A stretch of 64,000 bases of DNA from Mycolicibacter kumamotonensis (GTDB lineage Bacteria > Actinomycetota > Actinomycetes > Mycobacteriales > Mycobacteriaceae), in the NCBI RefSeq assembly GCF_002086285.1, contig NZ_MVHU01000005.1, positions 62,001-126,000 of the forward strand, given 5' to 3'. The translations under genes were made by a program, and so were the position numbers. Below, piece by piece: positions 45,204 to 54,177 of this stretch; the first letter of the stretch is position 1; each line of letters begins with the position of its first letter. Below the pieces are notes generated by a model. The model made no database searches, was not told where the DNA came from, and worked only from the letters and a program-made list of their open reading frames with translations.

Positions 45204-45509
45204 CTACAGATCGAGGACCAACGCGAGTGCCTCGTCGACCCGCCCGATCTCCTCGATGGTCAAAAAGCCGACCGGCTCGGTAAGTCGGCGGAGATCGACA
45301 GTGTCGAGCTGGTCGCACATGACCAGAGTCTTTTGATCGGCAATGGTGACGACCGGCCGGAAGCTGGCTTCCCGAGCGCTAGTGCTGGTGAAGGCCACAA
45401 TCCAGGTGCTCAGAGCAAGCCAGTCCGGTTGCAGCACCACGGCGAACCGGCGGCCCTTCTGCTCGTGGCCCGTGCCTCGCGCCGGCAGCCGGTAAACCTC
45501 ACCCTTCAT
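45204..45509 (-). CDS. MazF/PemK-type toxin (endoribonuclease)
   Basis: MazF toxins cleave mRNA at short motifs when not bound by their antitoxin. The 101-residue product has the PemK pattern: MKGEVYRLPA, then GRRFAVVLQPDW, a middle TSTSAREASFRP strand and DQLDTVDLRRLTEPVGFLT, a typical MazF C-terminal strand and helix. The start ATG 45509 lies inside the antitoxin gene, giving an 11-bp overlap. It is convergent with rmlC (31 bp gap). Confidence 0.88.
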   Translation of the reverse strand: MKGEVYRLPARGTGHEQKGRRFAVVLQPDWLALSTWIVAFTSTSAREASFRPVVTIADQKTLVMCDQLDTVDLRRLTEPVGFLTIEEIGRVDEALALVLDL

Positions 45510-45735
45510 GCAGCGCCGCCCGATCCTGCTGGATCGCCCGGATTTCAGCAAGATCGACTGGATCGTCCTTGATGGCACGCGCTTCTGCCGCGGCCACTTG
45601 GCGGCGTTCGTCGCGGCGCATAGCTGCCAGTGCGGCCAGGATGACCTGGTCGGCGCTCTGCCGCCGGGAAGCCCCGATCTGAAGGAGCAGATCACGGGTG
45701 CTGGTTTGGACCTTGACGGTAGTGGTGTCGGCCAT
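45499..45735 (-). CDS. MazE/ribbon-helix-helix-type antitoxin
   Basis: This 78-residue protein begins MADTTTVKVQTSTRDLLLQI, a short N-terminal strand and helix typical of RHH antitoxins, followed by an acidic/basic helical tail (RDERRQVAAAEARAIKDDPVDLAEIRAIQQD) that would wrap the toxin. I chose ATG 45735; a longer in-frame start at 45801 adds a Cys/Arg/Gly-rich stretch with no family character. It precedes and overlaps the toxin gene. Autoregulation through a nearby palindrome is possible. Confidence 0.83.
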   Translation of the reverse strand: MADTTTVKVQTSTRDLLLQIGASRRQSADQVILAALAAMRRDERRQVAAAEARAIKDDPVDLAEIRAIQQDRAALHEG

Positions 45736-45820
45736 GACGCGCAGTCTACCCCCGGTAGACCGCGTGTTGCGAGGATCACATGCGGTCGAGTTTCCGCCCA
45801 CGGCACCCGCCCTCGCATTT

Positions 45821-45836
45821 ACTAGGATATCCTAGT
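45821..45836. promoter_or_regulatory. perfect 16-bp palindrome, probable operator
   Basis: actaggatatcctagt is a perfect palindrome in the 149 bp between the divergent mazE and mmsA starts, 49 bp before mmsA ATG 45885 and 86 bp before mazE ATG 45735. It is AT-rich against the surrounding sequence. It has the size and symmetry of an operator for a dimeric regulator and overlaps tagtat, a -10-like hexamer for mmsA. Confidence 0.65.
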
Positions 45837-45884
45837 ATTCTCGTTGGTGGCTCGAGCTCACGACACACATTCCCGGGATGGCAC

Positions 45885-47405
45885 ATGACCGCTCAAATTC
45901 CACACTTCATCGATGGCCGCCGCACCGCCGGCCAGTCACAGCGCAGCACCGACGTTTTCGACCCCAACACCGGCGCCGTGCAGGCGACCCTGCCGCTGGC
46001 CAACACCGCCGACGTCGACGCCGCCGTCGCCTCGGCCGCCCAAGCACAGAAGGGCTGGGCCGCCCAGAACCCGCAGCGCCGGGCGCGGGTGATGATGCGC
46101 TTCATCGACCTGGTCAACACCCATGTCGACGAGCTGGCCGAGCTGCTCTCCCGCGAACACGGCAAGACCCTCGAGGACGCCCGCGGCGACATCCAGCGCG
46201 GCATTGAGGTGATCGAGTTCTGCGTCGGCATCCCGCACCTGCTCAAGGGCGAACACACCGAGGGCGCCGGGCCGGGCATCGACGTCTTCTCGCTGCGCCA
46301 GCCGCTCGGTGTGGTCGCCGGCATCACCCCGTTCAACTTCCCGGCGATGATCCCGCTGTGGCAGGCCGGCCCCGCGCTGGCCTGCGGTAACGCCTTCATC
46401 CTCAAGCCGTCCGAGCGCGACCCCTCGGTCCCGGTACGGCTGGCCGAGTTGTTCATCGAAGCCGGGCTGCCGCCGGGCGTGCTGCAGGTGGTGCACGGCG
46501 ACAAGGAGGCCGTCGACGCGCTGCTGCACCACCGCGACGTCGCCGCGATCGGTTTCGTCGGCAGCTCCGACATCGCGCAGTACATCTATTCGACGGCGAC
46601 CGCCCATGGCAAACGCGCCCAGTGCTTCGGCGGGGCCAAGAACCACATGATCGTGATGCCCGACGCTGACCTGGACCAGGCCGTCGACGCGTTGATCGGC
46701 GCCGGCTACGGCAGTGCCGGCGAGCGGTGCATGGCGATCAGCGTGGCGGTGCCGGTCGGCGACCAGACCGCCGAGCGGTTGCGCGCCCGGCTGACCGAGC
46801 GGATCAACAACCTGCGGGTCGGTCACAGCCTCGACCCCAAGGCCGACTACGGGCCGCTGGTCACCCGCGCGGCCCTGGAACGGGTCAACGACTACATCGG
46901 CCAGGGCGTGGCCGCCGGCGCCGAACTGGTGATCGACGGCCGCGAACGCGCCAGCGACGACACCCAATTCGGTGATGCCGATCTGACCGGCGGCTTCTTC
47001 GCCGGTCCCACGCTCTTCGACCACGTCACCACCGAGATGTCGATCTACACCGACGAGATCTTCGGCCCGGTGCTGTGCATCGTGCGAGCGCAGGACTACG
47101 AAGAGGCCTTGCGGCTGCCCAGCGAGCACGAGTACGGCAACGGGGTGGCGATCTTCACCCGCGACGGCGACACCGCCCGCGACTTCACCTCCCGGGTGCA
47201 GGTCGGCATGGTCGGGGTCAACGTGCCGATCCCGGTGCCGGTGGCCTACCACACCTTCGGCGGCTGGAAGCGCTCCGGCTTCGGTGACCTCAACCAGCAC
47301 GGCACCGCGTCGATCACCTTCTACACCAAGGTCAAGACCGTCACCCAGCGGTGGCCGTCGGGTATCAAGGACGGCGCCGAATTCCATATCCCCACAATGC
47401 AATAG
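45885..47405 (+). CDS. mmsA: methylmalonate-semialdehyde dehydrogenase (CoA-acylating)
   Basis: MmsA oxidises methylmalonate semialdehyde to propionyl-CoA in valine breakdown, and malonate semialdehyde to acetyl-CoA. The 506-residue aldehyde dehydrogenase has GITPFNFPAMIPLWQ, the catalytic cysteine in GSAGERCMAISVAV and KRSGFGDLNQHG near the end. The start is ATG 45885, which matches the family N-terminus (HFIDGRRTAGQS). An acyl-CoA dehydrogenase and mmsB follow in the same orientation. Confidence 0.95.
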   Translation: MTAQIPHFIDGRRTAGQSQRSTDVFDPNTGAVQATLPLANTADVDAAVASAAQAQKGWAAQNPQRRARVMMRFIDLVNTHVDELAELLSREHGKTLEDARGDIQRGIEVIEFCVGIPHLLKGEHTEGAGPGIDVFSLRQPLGVVAGITPFNFPAMIPLWQAGPALACGNAFILKPSERDPSVPVRLAELFIEAGLPPGVLQVVHGDKEAVDALLHHRDVAAIGFVGSSDIAQYIYSTATAHGKRAQCFGGAKNHMIVMPDADLDQAVDALIGAGYGSAGERCMAISVAVPVGDQTAERLRARLTERINNLRVGHSLDPKADYGPLVTRAALERVNDYIGQGVAAGAELVIDGRERASDDTQFGDADLTGGFFAGPTLFDHVTTEMSIYTDEIFGPVLCIVRAQDYEEALRLPSEHEYGNGVAIFTRDGDTARDFTSRVQVGMVGVNVPIPVPVAYHTFGGWKRSGFGDLNQHGTASITFYTKVKTVTQRWPSGIKDGAEFHIPTMQ

Positions 47406-47416
47406 GCGCTGAGCAA

Positions 47417-48580
47417 GTGAACACAGCAATGGATGACGAAGAACGGGTGATCGTCGAGACCGCGGCGGCGTTCGCCGAGAAGCGCCTCGCGCCGCACGCC
47501 CTGGACTGGGATGCCACCCACCACTTCCCGGTCGACGTGATGCGCGAAGCCGCCGAGCTGGGCATGGCGGCGATCTACTGCCGTGATGACGTCGGCGGGT
47601 CCGGGCTGCGCCGCCTGGACGGGGTGCGCATCTTCGAACAGTTGGCCATCGCCGACCCGGTGATCGCCGCCTACCTGTCGATCCACAACATGTGCGCCTG
47701 GATGATCGATTTCTACGGCACCGAGGAACAGCGCAAGACCTGGGTGCCGCAGCTGGCACCGATGACCGCGGTCGCCAGCTACTGCCTCACCGAACCGGGC
47801 GCGGGATCGGATGCCAGCGCGCTGAGCACCCGGGCGGTCCGGCACGGCAGCGATTATGTGCTCGACGGCGTCAAGCAGTTCATCTCCGGCGCCGGCGTCT
47901 CGGACGTGTATGTGGTGATGGCCCGAACCGGCGACGACAGCCCCCGTGGCATCTCCACGTTCATCGTCGAAAAGGACACGCCCGGACTGAGTTTCGGCGC
48001 CGCCGAGCAGAAGATGGGCTGGAACTCCCAGCCGACCGCGCAGGTGATCCTCGAGGGCGTGCGGGTGCCCGCCGAGGCGATGCTCGGTGGCCCCGACGGT
48101 GAAGGCACCGGTTTCTCGATCGCGATGAACGGCCTCAACGGCGGCCGGATCAACATCGCGGCCTGCTCACTGGGCGGCGGCCAGGCCGCGTTCGACAAGA
48201 CCGGCAGTTACCTGGCCGACCGGGCGGCGTTCGGCAAGCCGCTGCTCGACGAGCCGACGATCCGGTTCACCCTCGCCGACATGGCCACCGCGCTGGAGAC
48301 CTCCCGGCTGCTGCTGTGGCGGGCGGCGACCGCCCTCGACGACAATGCGCCCGACAAGGTCCAGCTGTGCGCGATGGCCAAGCGCTACGTCACCGACGCC
48401 TGCTTCGGCGTCGCCGACTCCGCGCTGCAGCTGCACGGCGGCTACGGGTATCTACGCGAATACGGTCTGGAGAAAATCCTCCGGGATCTGCGGGTGCACC
48501 GCATCCTGGAGGGCACCAACGAGATCATGCGGATGGTGATCGGACGGGCCGAAGCCGCCCGCGTCCGGTCCGGGCAGTAG
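47417..48580 (+). CDS. acyl-CoA dehydrogenase, probably isobutyryl-CoA dehydrogenase
   Basis: This FAD-dependent enzyme of 387 residues is predicted to oxidise isobutyryl-CoA to methacrylyl-CoA in valine catabolism. Motifs are SYCLTEPGAGSDA, GVKQFISGAGVSDVYVV, LHGGYGYLREYGLEKILRDLR and ILEGTNEIMRM. The start is GTG 47417, 11 bp after the mmsA stop; ATG 47429 is an alternative. Its place between mmsA and mmsB matches fadE9 of M. tuberculosis as I recall it. Confidence 0.92.
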   Translation: MNTAMDDEERVIVETAAAFAEKRLAPHALDWDATHHFPVDVMREAAELGMAAIYCRDDVGGSGLRRLDGVRIFEQLAIADPVIAAYLSIHNMCAWMIDFYGTEEQRKTWVPQLAPMTAVASYCLTEPGAGSDASALSTRAVRHGSDYVLDGVKQFISGAGVSDVYVVMARTGDDSPRGISTFIVEKDTPGLSFGAAEQKMGWNSQPTAQVILEGVRVPAEAMLGGPDGEGTGFSIAMNGLNGGRINIAACSLGGGQAAFDKTGSYLADRAAFGKPLLDEPTIRFTLADMATALETSRLLLWRAATALDDNAPDKVQLCAMAKRYVTDACFGVADSALQLHGGYGYLREYGLEKILRDLRVHRILEGTNEIMRMVIGRAEAARVRSGQ

Positions 48581-48599
48581 CCGGCGCAAAGGAGACACC

Positions 48600-49475
48600 T
48601 TGGCAATCGTGGCGTTCCTCGGGCTGGGCCACATGGGTGGGCCGATGTCGGCGAACCTGGTGGCCGCCGGGCACACCGTGCGTGGCTTCGACCCGGTGGC
48701 GGTAGCCGCCGCGGCCGCCGAGCAGCACGGGGTGAGCATCCAGCCGTCGGCTGCCGAAGCGGTGGCCGGCGCCGATGCGGTGGTCACCATGCTGCCGCAC
48801 GGGGACGCGGTCAAAAGCTGCTACGCCGACATCCTGCCGGCCGCCCGGCCGGACACCCTGTTCATCGACAGCTCCACGATCTCGGTCGCTGACGCCCGCG
48901 AGGTGCACGCGCTGGCCGGCTCGCACAGGTTCGCCCAACTCGACGCACCGGTGTCCGGCGGCGTCGCCGGTGCGGTCGCCGGGCGGCTGGCGTTCATGGT
49001 CGGCGGCAGCGAAGACGCAGTGCGGCGGGCGACCCCGGTGCTGGAGCCGATGGCCGCCAAGATCATCCACTGCGGTGCGGCAGGCGCCGGCCAGGCCGCC
49101 AAGATCTGCAACAACATGGTGCTGGCCGTGCAGCAGGTCGCGGTCGCCGAGGCGTTTGTGCTGGCCGAAAAGCTCGGGCTGGCCGACCAGGCCCTGTTCG
49201 ACGTGATGACCGGGGCCACCGGAAACTGCTGGGCGCTGCACACCAACTGCCCGGTTCCCGGTCCGGTGCCCACCTCCCCGGCGAACCGGAACTTCGAGCC
49301 GGGGTTCGCCACCGCGCTGATGAACAAGGATCTGCACCTGGCGATGGACGCGGTGTCATCGACCGGCGCGCGCGCCCCGCTGGGCAGCCACGCCGCTCAG
49401 ATTTACCGGGACTTCGCCGCCGAGCACGCCGCGCAAGACTTCAGCGCCGTCATCAATGTGCTGCGCGGAAGCTGA
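48600..49475 (+). CDS. mmsB: 3-hydroxyisobutyrate dehydrogenase
   Basis: MmsB oxidises 3-hydroxyisobutyrate to methylmalonate semialdehyde with NAD, directly before MmsA. The 291-residue product has the Rossmann motif FLGLGHMGGPM at about 5-15, the substrate motif DAPVSGGVAGA and the catalytic lysine in GAGQAAKICNN. The start is TTG 48600 with aaggag seven bases upstream. It ends the valine operon. Confidence 0.95.
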   Translation: MAIVAFLGLGHMGGPMSANLVAAGHTVRGFDPVAVAAAAAEQHGVSIQPSAAEAVAGADAVVTMLPHGDAVKSCYADILPAARPDTLFIDSSTISVADAREVHALAGSHRFAQLDAPVSGGVAGAVAGRLAFMVGGSEDAVRRATPVLEPMAAKIIHCGAAGAGQAAKICNNMVLAVQQVAVAEAFVLAEKLGLADQALFDVMTGATGNCWALHTNCPVPGPVPTSPANRNFEPGFATALMNKDLHLAMDAVSSTGARAPLGSHAAQIYRDFAAEHAAQDFSAVINVLRGS

Positions 49476-49487
49476 GCGCCTCCCCGG

Positions 49488-50129
49488 CTATTTCGCGATC
49501 GCCATCACCGCACCGGGCCTCAGCCAGCCGATGATCTTCACGAGCGTGGCGTCATCGATCGCCACGCAGCCCGCCGTCGGCCCGCCGTCGGTGGCGTGAA
49601 AGAAGTAGGCGGAGCCGGCACCGGGTGTGCGTGTTTTATTGATGCCGATGACCACCGCGTGCCGGTACTGCGGGATGGCGAGGTTCTCACTGGCCGCCGT
49701 GTTGAACGAGCACTGGGCCTTTTTGCACACCTGCATGGTGTTGTAGGTCGGGCTCGAGGGGTCGCTGTCCCACCAGTGGTCTGATCCGACCTGCACGTAC
49801 GGCAGGCCGCCGCCGGGATTGGGCGCGGTGCCGAACGCCGAATCGAGCGGGTAGGTCCCCATCGGGGTCGACGGCTCACCTTCCTTGGTTTGCGGGGTGA
49901 TGCCTGCCGAGCCGACATGGGCCGGAATCCCGGCCGCGACCGGTGTCCAGCCCGTGCGGGTCCGCTGGTAGACATCGATCTTTGCGGTCGAATGGCCCAC
50001 TGCGACAACCGAAACCACCTGGGTGGCGTTGCCCACCGAGTTCCCGAACCACGGGATGACGTCCGCGGTGGCCGGTGGAGCAGTCACCGATATCGCGCTC
50101 GCGCACAGCAGAACCACCAGTCGGCGCAC
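49488..50129 (-). CDS. secreted YkuD-type L,D-transpeptidase-like protein (Rv0309-like)
   Basis: This exported protein of about 213 residues resembles Rv0309 as I remember it. It has a signal peptide (RRLVVLLCASAISVTAPPATA), then PWFGNSVGNATQVVSVV, TPMGTYPLDSAFGTAPNPGGG and a C-terminal HATDGGPTAGCVAID, where histidine and cysteine form the YkuD active site. I placed the start at GTG 50129 so that the signal peptide has normal length; ATG 50198 is in frame and would add 23 residues. It is divergent from mmpS. It probably acts on peptidoglycan, by inference. Confidence 0.82.
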   Translation of the reverse strand: MRRLVVLLCASAISVTAPPATADVIPWFGNSVGNATQVVSVVAVGHSTAKIDVYQRTRTGWTPVAAGIPAHVGSAGITPQTKEGEPSTPMGTYPLDSAFGTAPNPGGGLPYVQVGSDHWWDSDPSSPTYNTMQVCKKAQCSFNTAASENLAIPQYRHAVVIGINKTRTPGAGSAYFFHATDGGPTAGCVAIDDATLVKIIGWLRPGAVMAIAK

Positions 50130-50278
50130 CAGATCATGGTCGGCGACCGGCGCCGGCAACGTCAAACACAGACGAAACAGCCGGGCCCGGCGGCTCATGC
50201 GACGCGATAACGCCGGGCGTATACAACCACGACCCCGCCATGTACATTTTTTCGAAAGTGTCCAGAGGAGGCTGACAG

Positions 50279-50725
50279 ATGACGGGCGTCACAACCTCGA
50301 AGCGCCGGCGGCAACGCAGCGATCGATGGGTCCCGATCACGGTGGCGATCACCTTGGCCGCCGCTGCGGCCATCGCAACGAAAACACCCTCGGTGGCCCT
50401 CAGCAATCCTGATGACCTGGTCGTCCGTCAGCCCAGCCCGCCGCTTGCCCTGGCCCGCCCGCACATCGCGTACCAGGTTGGCGGCCACGGTGATGCCCGC
50501 GTCAGCTATATCACCGGCAGCGGCGAGCTGGCTGTCGCCACGGTGACGCTGCCCTGGTCACTTGATATCGAGATGTCCAGTCCGATGCGACCCGCCAGTG
50601 TCACCGCCACGACACTCGGCGGCGGCGCGCTGACGTGCCGGCTGGAGGTCGACGGCGCTGAGCAGGACGCCCGCGAGTCCGAGCCGGGCGCCGGCGTAGT
50701 GCTGTGCAGCGTGGTGTCGGCATGA
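50279..50725 (+). CDS. MmpS-family membrane accessory protein
   Basis: MmpS proteins assist MmpL transporters of the RND superfamily. The 148-residue product has a basic N-terminus, one membrane helix (about 18-36) and an extracytoplasmic beta-domain containing HIAYQVGGHGDARVSYIT, LPWSLDIEMSS and two cysteines (LTCRLEVDG, VVLCSV). The start ATG 50279 has agaggagg close upstream. Its stop overlaps the mmpL start (ATGA, 50722-50725). Confidence 0.9.
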   Translation: MTGVTTSKRRRQRSDRWVPITVAITLAAAAAIATKTPSVALSNPDDLVVRQPSPPLALARPHIAYQVGGHGDARVSYITGSGELAVATVTLPWSLDIEMSSPMRPASVTATTLGGGALTCRLEVDGAEQDARESEPGAGVVLCSVVSA

Positions 50726-53571
50726 CGTCGCCTGTCCGGCGCATCCGCAGGCGTGCCCCCGAGTCGATTCGCCGGCTGGCGGTCCCGATCATCATCGGCT
50801 GGGCCCTACTCGCCGGCGTGCTCAACGCGTTGGTGCCGCAGCTGGAACGGGTGGTCGCCGAGCACTCCCCGCCGTTCCTGCAGGCCGACACCCGATCGGC
50901 GACGGCGCTGGTGAACATGGCGCGTGCCTTCGGCGAAGGCGACACCAACAACACCGTCTACGTCGCCCTCGTCGCCGAGCAACCGCTCGACTCCGCGGCT
51001 CGCTCCTACTACACGCGGCTGGTGGGCACCCTGCACGAGGAACCGCTCGTGCAGTCGGTGCGCGACCTGTGGTCGGATCCGATCGCCGGCGCCGCAGCCG
51101 AAAGCGCCGATCACCGCATGGCCTATCTGCAGCTGTGGCTGCAGGGCAACATGGGGGAAGCACGCTCGTTCGAGGCGCTCGACCGCGTCAACCAGCTCGC
51201 CGCGCAGACCAAGCCGCCGCAAGGACTGCAGGTCTATGTCACCGGACCTCCCGCGGTGATCATCGACGAATTCCGCACCGCAGATCGCGATGCCCTGATC
51301 CTCTCAGGAATCGCCTGCGTAGTGATCCTCGCGATGCTGCTGCTGGTCTACCGGTCCCTGGCGACCGCGCTGGTGCCACTGATCTCGGTCGGACTGGCGC
51401 TCCTGGTCGCCCGCCCGGTCATCAGCCTGCTCGGCATGCACGGCGTGGTCGCAGCATCGATGTTCGCTGCCGCCATGTCAGCCGCACTGATCCTGGGGGC
51501 CGGCGCCGACTACGCGATCTTCTTCATCGGCCGCTACCACGAGGCGTTGCGGGCCGGCCGAAGCCGCGCCGAGGCGTACGCGGAGGCGTACCTGGGGGTC
51601 AACCACATCGTCGTCGCGTCGGCGCTGACGATCGCCGGGGCATGTTCCTGCCTGACGTTCGCGCAGATCTCAGTGCTGCAGACCGCCGGAATCCCTTGCG
51701 CGGTCGGGATTCTCATCGGGCTGGCCAGTGGACTTACCCTGACCCCGGCGCTGGTCGCAATCATCGGCCGCAACGGCCGGCTGGACCCGGTGGCCGGGAC
51801 TGAACGCCATCGCCGGTGGCGGCGCATCGGCACCGGCATCGTGCGATGGCCACAGCCGACCTTCATCGCTGCCGCCGCTGCCTTGACGGTGCTGACCCTG
51901 GCCCTGCCGACGATGCGGATCTCCTTCGACGAGATCGGTGTGCAGCCCGACGACACCCCGAGCGTCCGCGGCCTCGCCGAACTCGACCGGCACTTCCCCC
52001 ACAATCAGGCGACCCCGGACTTCGTCACGATCACGGCCGACCACGACATGCGCAACTCGTCGGATGCGATGGCCATCGAAGAGGTCAGCCGCGCGCTGAC
52101 CCAGCTGCCAGATGTTCAAGGGGTGCAGTCGATCACCCGTCCTACCGGGCACCTGCTCGCCGAGTCGATGCTGGTGAACCAGGCCAGCGCGCTCGGCGGC
52201 CAGCTGGAGCAAGACAGCCAATTGGCCGAGCAGCGGTTGACCGACCTGCGCCGAGCCGATGACGGACTGGGCTCGATACTGCGGACAGTCGAGAACCTGC
52301 AAGGCCGGTTCGGCGACGCCGACTCGGCCCTCACCGCCACGGACAGCGGTATCCGCCGCGCCGGCGAGGGCGTGCAGTCGATGTGGCGCAGCGCCGAGCA
52401 GCTCACCGCTGCCCTGGAGCCGCTGCGCAGCATGGTCTCGACAAACCCGCACTGCGCGACCGATGCGCTGTGCGGCGCTGTCCAGCGTGCGCTGCAGGAC
52501 TACGACCGCTCACCGCTGCCCGTCGCCTTCGACGGCCTGCGCACGGCAGCCGGCGCAACCGGCGCCGTGGCCGACGACACCGGCCGGGCAACCGAGTCGA
52601 TCCGCGCAGCGGTGCGCAACCTCACCGGCGTGAAGCAGGAGCTAGTCGAGTTACGCGGCATCATCGGCCGGGCCGTCGGTACCTTCGACGCGCTGCTGCC
52701 CCAATTGGACACCGCCAACGGCTACCTGCGCGAAATCGGCGACAACTACGGAGCCAGCGAATCCGGGGCGTTCTATCTGCCGCAGCGGGTCTTCGACGAT
52801 CCGCGCTTCGCGACGGCGGTGAACGCGTTGTATGCGCCGGACGGCAAGACCACCCGGTTGCTGGTTTTCGGCGACACCTCGGCGTTCGGGCGTTCGGGAA
52901 TCGAACGGGCACGCGAGATCCAGCGCGTCGCCGAGCACACGTTGCGCGGCGGCCGGCTCGCCGGCGCCGTCATTCAGGTCGGGGGAATCGGCGCGACGTT
53001 CTCCGACATCGACCAGATCATTACTCGTGACTTCAAACTGTTGGTCATCGTGACCATGCTGCTGGTGTTCTCGGTCGTGCTCACGCTGTTGCGGTCGCTG
53101 GTGGCCGCACTTGTCGTGGTTACGACGGTCGCGGTGTCGTTCGGCGCGGCACTGGGCGCCTCGACATTGATCTGGCAGCACCTGCTGGGGTTACCGCTGC
53201 ACTGGGTGGTGCCGCCCTTGGCATTCATCGCGCTGGTCGCGGTCGGATCGGACTACAACCTGCTATTCACCGCACGGTTCCGCGAGGAAGCGCCGGGCGG
53301 GCTGCGCACCGGGATCATTCGTGCGTTCGCCGGGACGGGAAGCGTAGTCACCGTCGCCGGCGTGGTGTTCGCCGCCACCATGTTCGCCATGCTCGGCAGC
53401 AGCCTGACCAACGTGATGCAGCTCGGCTCGACGGTCGGAATCGGCCTACTGGTAGACACATTCCTTGTGCGTGCTGTGATCGTGCCGGCCATCGCCTCCC
53501 GGTTCGGGATGTGGTTCTGGTGGCCGCTGCCGCGGCAGCAGGTGTTGGGCGTTCAGGCCGGCCGGCCGTGA
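50722..53571 (+). CDS. MmpL-family RND transporter
   Basis: MmpL proteins export lipids, siderophores or drugs across the inner membrane using the proton gradient. The 949-residue product has about twelve membrane helices and two large periplasmic loops; the second contains long helices. The proton-relay Asp-Tyr pairs are D263-Y264 (GAGADYAIFF) and D844-Y845 (VGSDYNLLF). The start is ATG 50722 inside the mmpS stop; an upstream in-frame ATG at 50704 lies within mmpS. The stop overlaps the tetR start (GTGA). Substrate unknown. Confidence 0.94.
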   Translation: MTSPVRRIRRRAPESIRRLAVPIIIGWALLAGVLNALVPQLERVVAEHSPPFLQADTRSATALVNMARAFGEGDTNNTVYVALVAEQPLDSAARSYYTRLVGTLHEEPLVQSVRDLWSDPIAGAAAESADHRMAYLQLWLQGNMGEARSFEALDRVNQLAAQTKPPQGLQVYVTGPPAVIIDEFRTADRDALILSGIACVVILAMLLLVYRSLATALVPLISVGLALLVARPVISLLGMHGVVAASMFAAAMSAALILGAGADYAIFFIGRYHEALRAGRSRAEAYAEAYLGVNHIVVASALTIAGACSCLTFAQISVLQTAGIPCAVGILIGLASGLTLTPALVAIIGRNGRLDPVAGTERHRRWRRIGTGIVRWPQPTFIAAAAALTVLTLALPTMRISFDEIGVQPDDTPSVRGLAELDRHFPHNQATPDFVTITADHDMRNSSDAMAIEEVSRALTQLPDVQGVQSITRPTGHLLAESMLVNQASALGGQLEQDSQLAEQRLTDLRRADDGLGSILRTVENLQGRFGDADSALTATDSGIRRAGEGVQSMWRSAEQLTAALEPLRSMVSTNPHCATDALCGAVQRALQDYDRSPLPVAFDGLRTAAGATGAVADDTGRATESIRAAVRNLTGVKQELVELRGIIGRAVGTFDALLPQLDTANGYLREIGDNYGASESGAFYLPQRVFDDPRFATAVNALYAPDGKTTRLLVFGDTSAFGRSGIERAREIQRVAEHTLRGGRLAGAVIQVGGIGATFSDIDQIITRDFKLLVIVTMLLVFSVVLTLLRSLVAALVVVTTVAVSFGAALGASTLIWQHLLGLPLHWVVPPLAFIALVAVGSDYNLLFTARFREEAPGGLRTGIIRAFAGTGSVVTVAGVVFAATMFAMLGSSLTNVMQLGSTVGIGLLVDTFLVRAVIVPAIASRFGMWFWWPLPRQQVLGVQAGRP

Positions 53572-54173
53572 TCGATCACCAGGCGCACGACGCGCGGACC
53601 CGACAGAAGATCCTGCGGGCCGCCCTGGACTGGGCCTCGGAAACGGGATTGTTGCAGTTCTCGATGAACGGTGTGGCCAAACGCGCACGCATCGCCCGGA
53701 CCACTTTGTACCTGCATTTTCCCGGCAAGCAGGCGTTGATCGACGCCGCGATCGACTACGAGATCACCGCCTTGATGGAGTCGGTGCGCAACGTCGTCGA
53801 GATCTACGACAGCCTCGATGACCGGGTAGTGCACGGGTTCGCCCACACCTATCGAGAGATCGCCTCGAACGCGGTCCTACAGGCTGTGCTGCAGGTCAAT
53901 CCGCAGCTTCTCCTCCCGCACCTCATGGGCCGGACCACGACATTGCAGCGCGGCCGGCAATTCGCCACCACACTGGTCCGCCCGGGCGATCTGCCGCCGC
54001 ACCTCGACGCCGAGCTGCTGGGCGACTACGCGGTGCGGCTGATGGAAACCCTGGTGTTGTCTCCCCCGCCGTCGTTCACCGCGCGGCCCGGCGGCCCGGA
54101 AGAGTGGGCGCGCCGGTTCCTGCTACCGGTCGTGCACAGCAAACCGCCGGACGAGCCGGCGCCCGGCAGCTGA
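53568..54173 (+). CDS. TetR-family regulator
   Basis: This 201-residue TetR-type repressor has an N-terminal helix-turn-helix at about residues 10-56 (RTRQKILRAALDWASETG, then MNGVAKRARIARTTLYLHF). The C-terminal ligand domain is less conserved. The start is GTG 53568, overlapping the mmpL stop by 4 bp; upstream in-frame codons lie inside mmpL. Being the third gene of the mmpS-mmpL operon, it probably controls that transporter by feedback. Ligand unknown. Confidence 0.9.
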   Translation: MIDHQAHDARTRQKILRAALDWASETGLLQFSMNGVAKRARIARTTLYLHFPGKQALIDAAIDYEITALMESVRNVVEIYDSLDDRVVHGFAHTYREIASNAVLQAVLQVNPQLLLPHLMGRTTTLQRGRQFATTLVRPGDLPPHLDAELLGDYAVRLMETLVLSPPPSFTARPGGPEEWARRFLLPVVHSKPPDEPAPGS

Positions 54174-54177
54174 CCGG

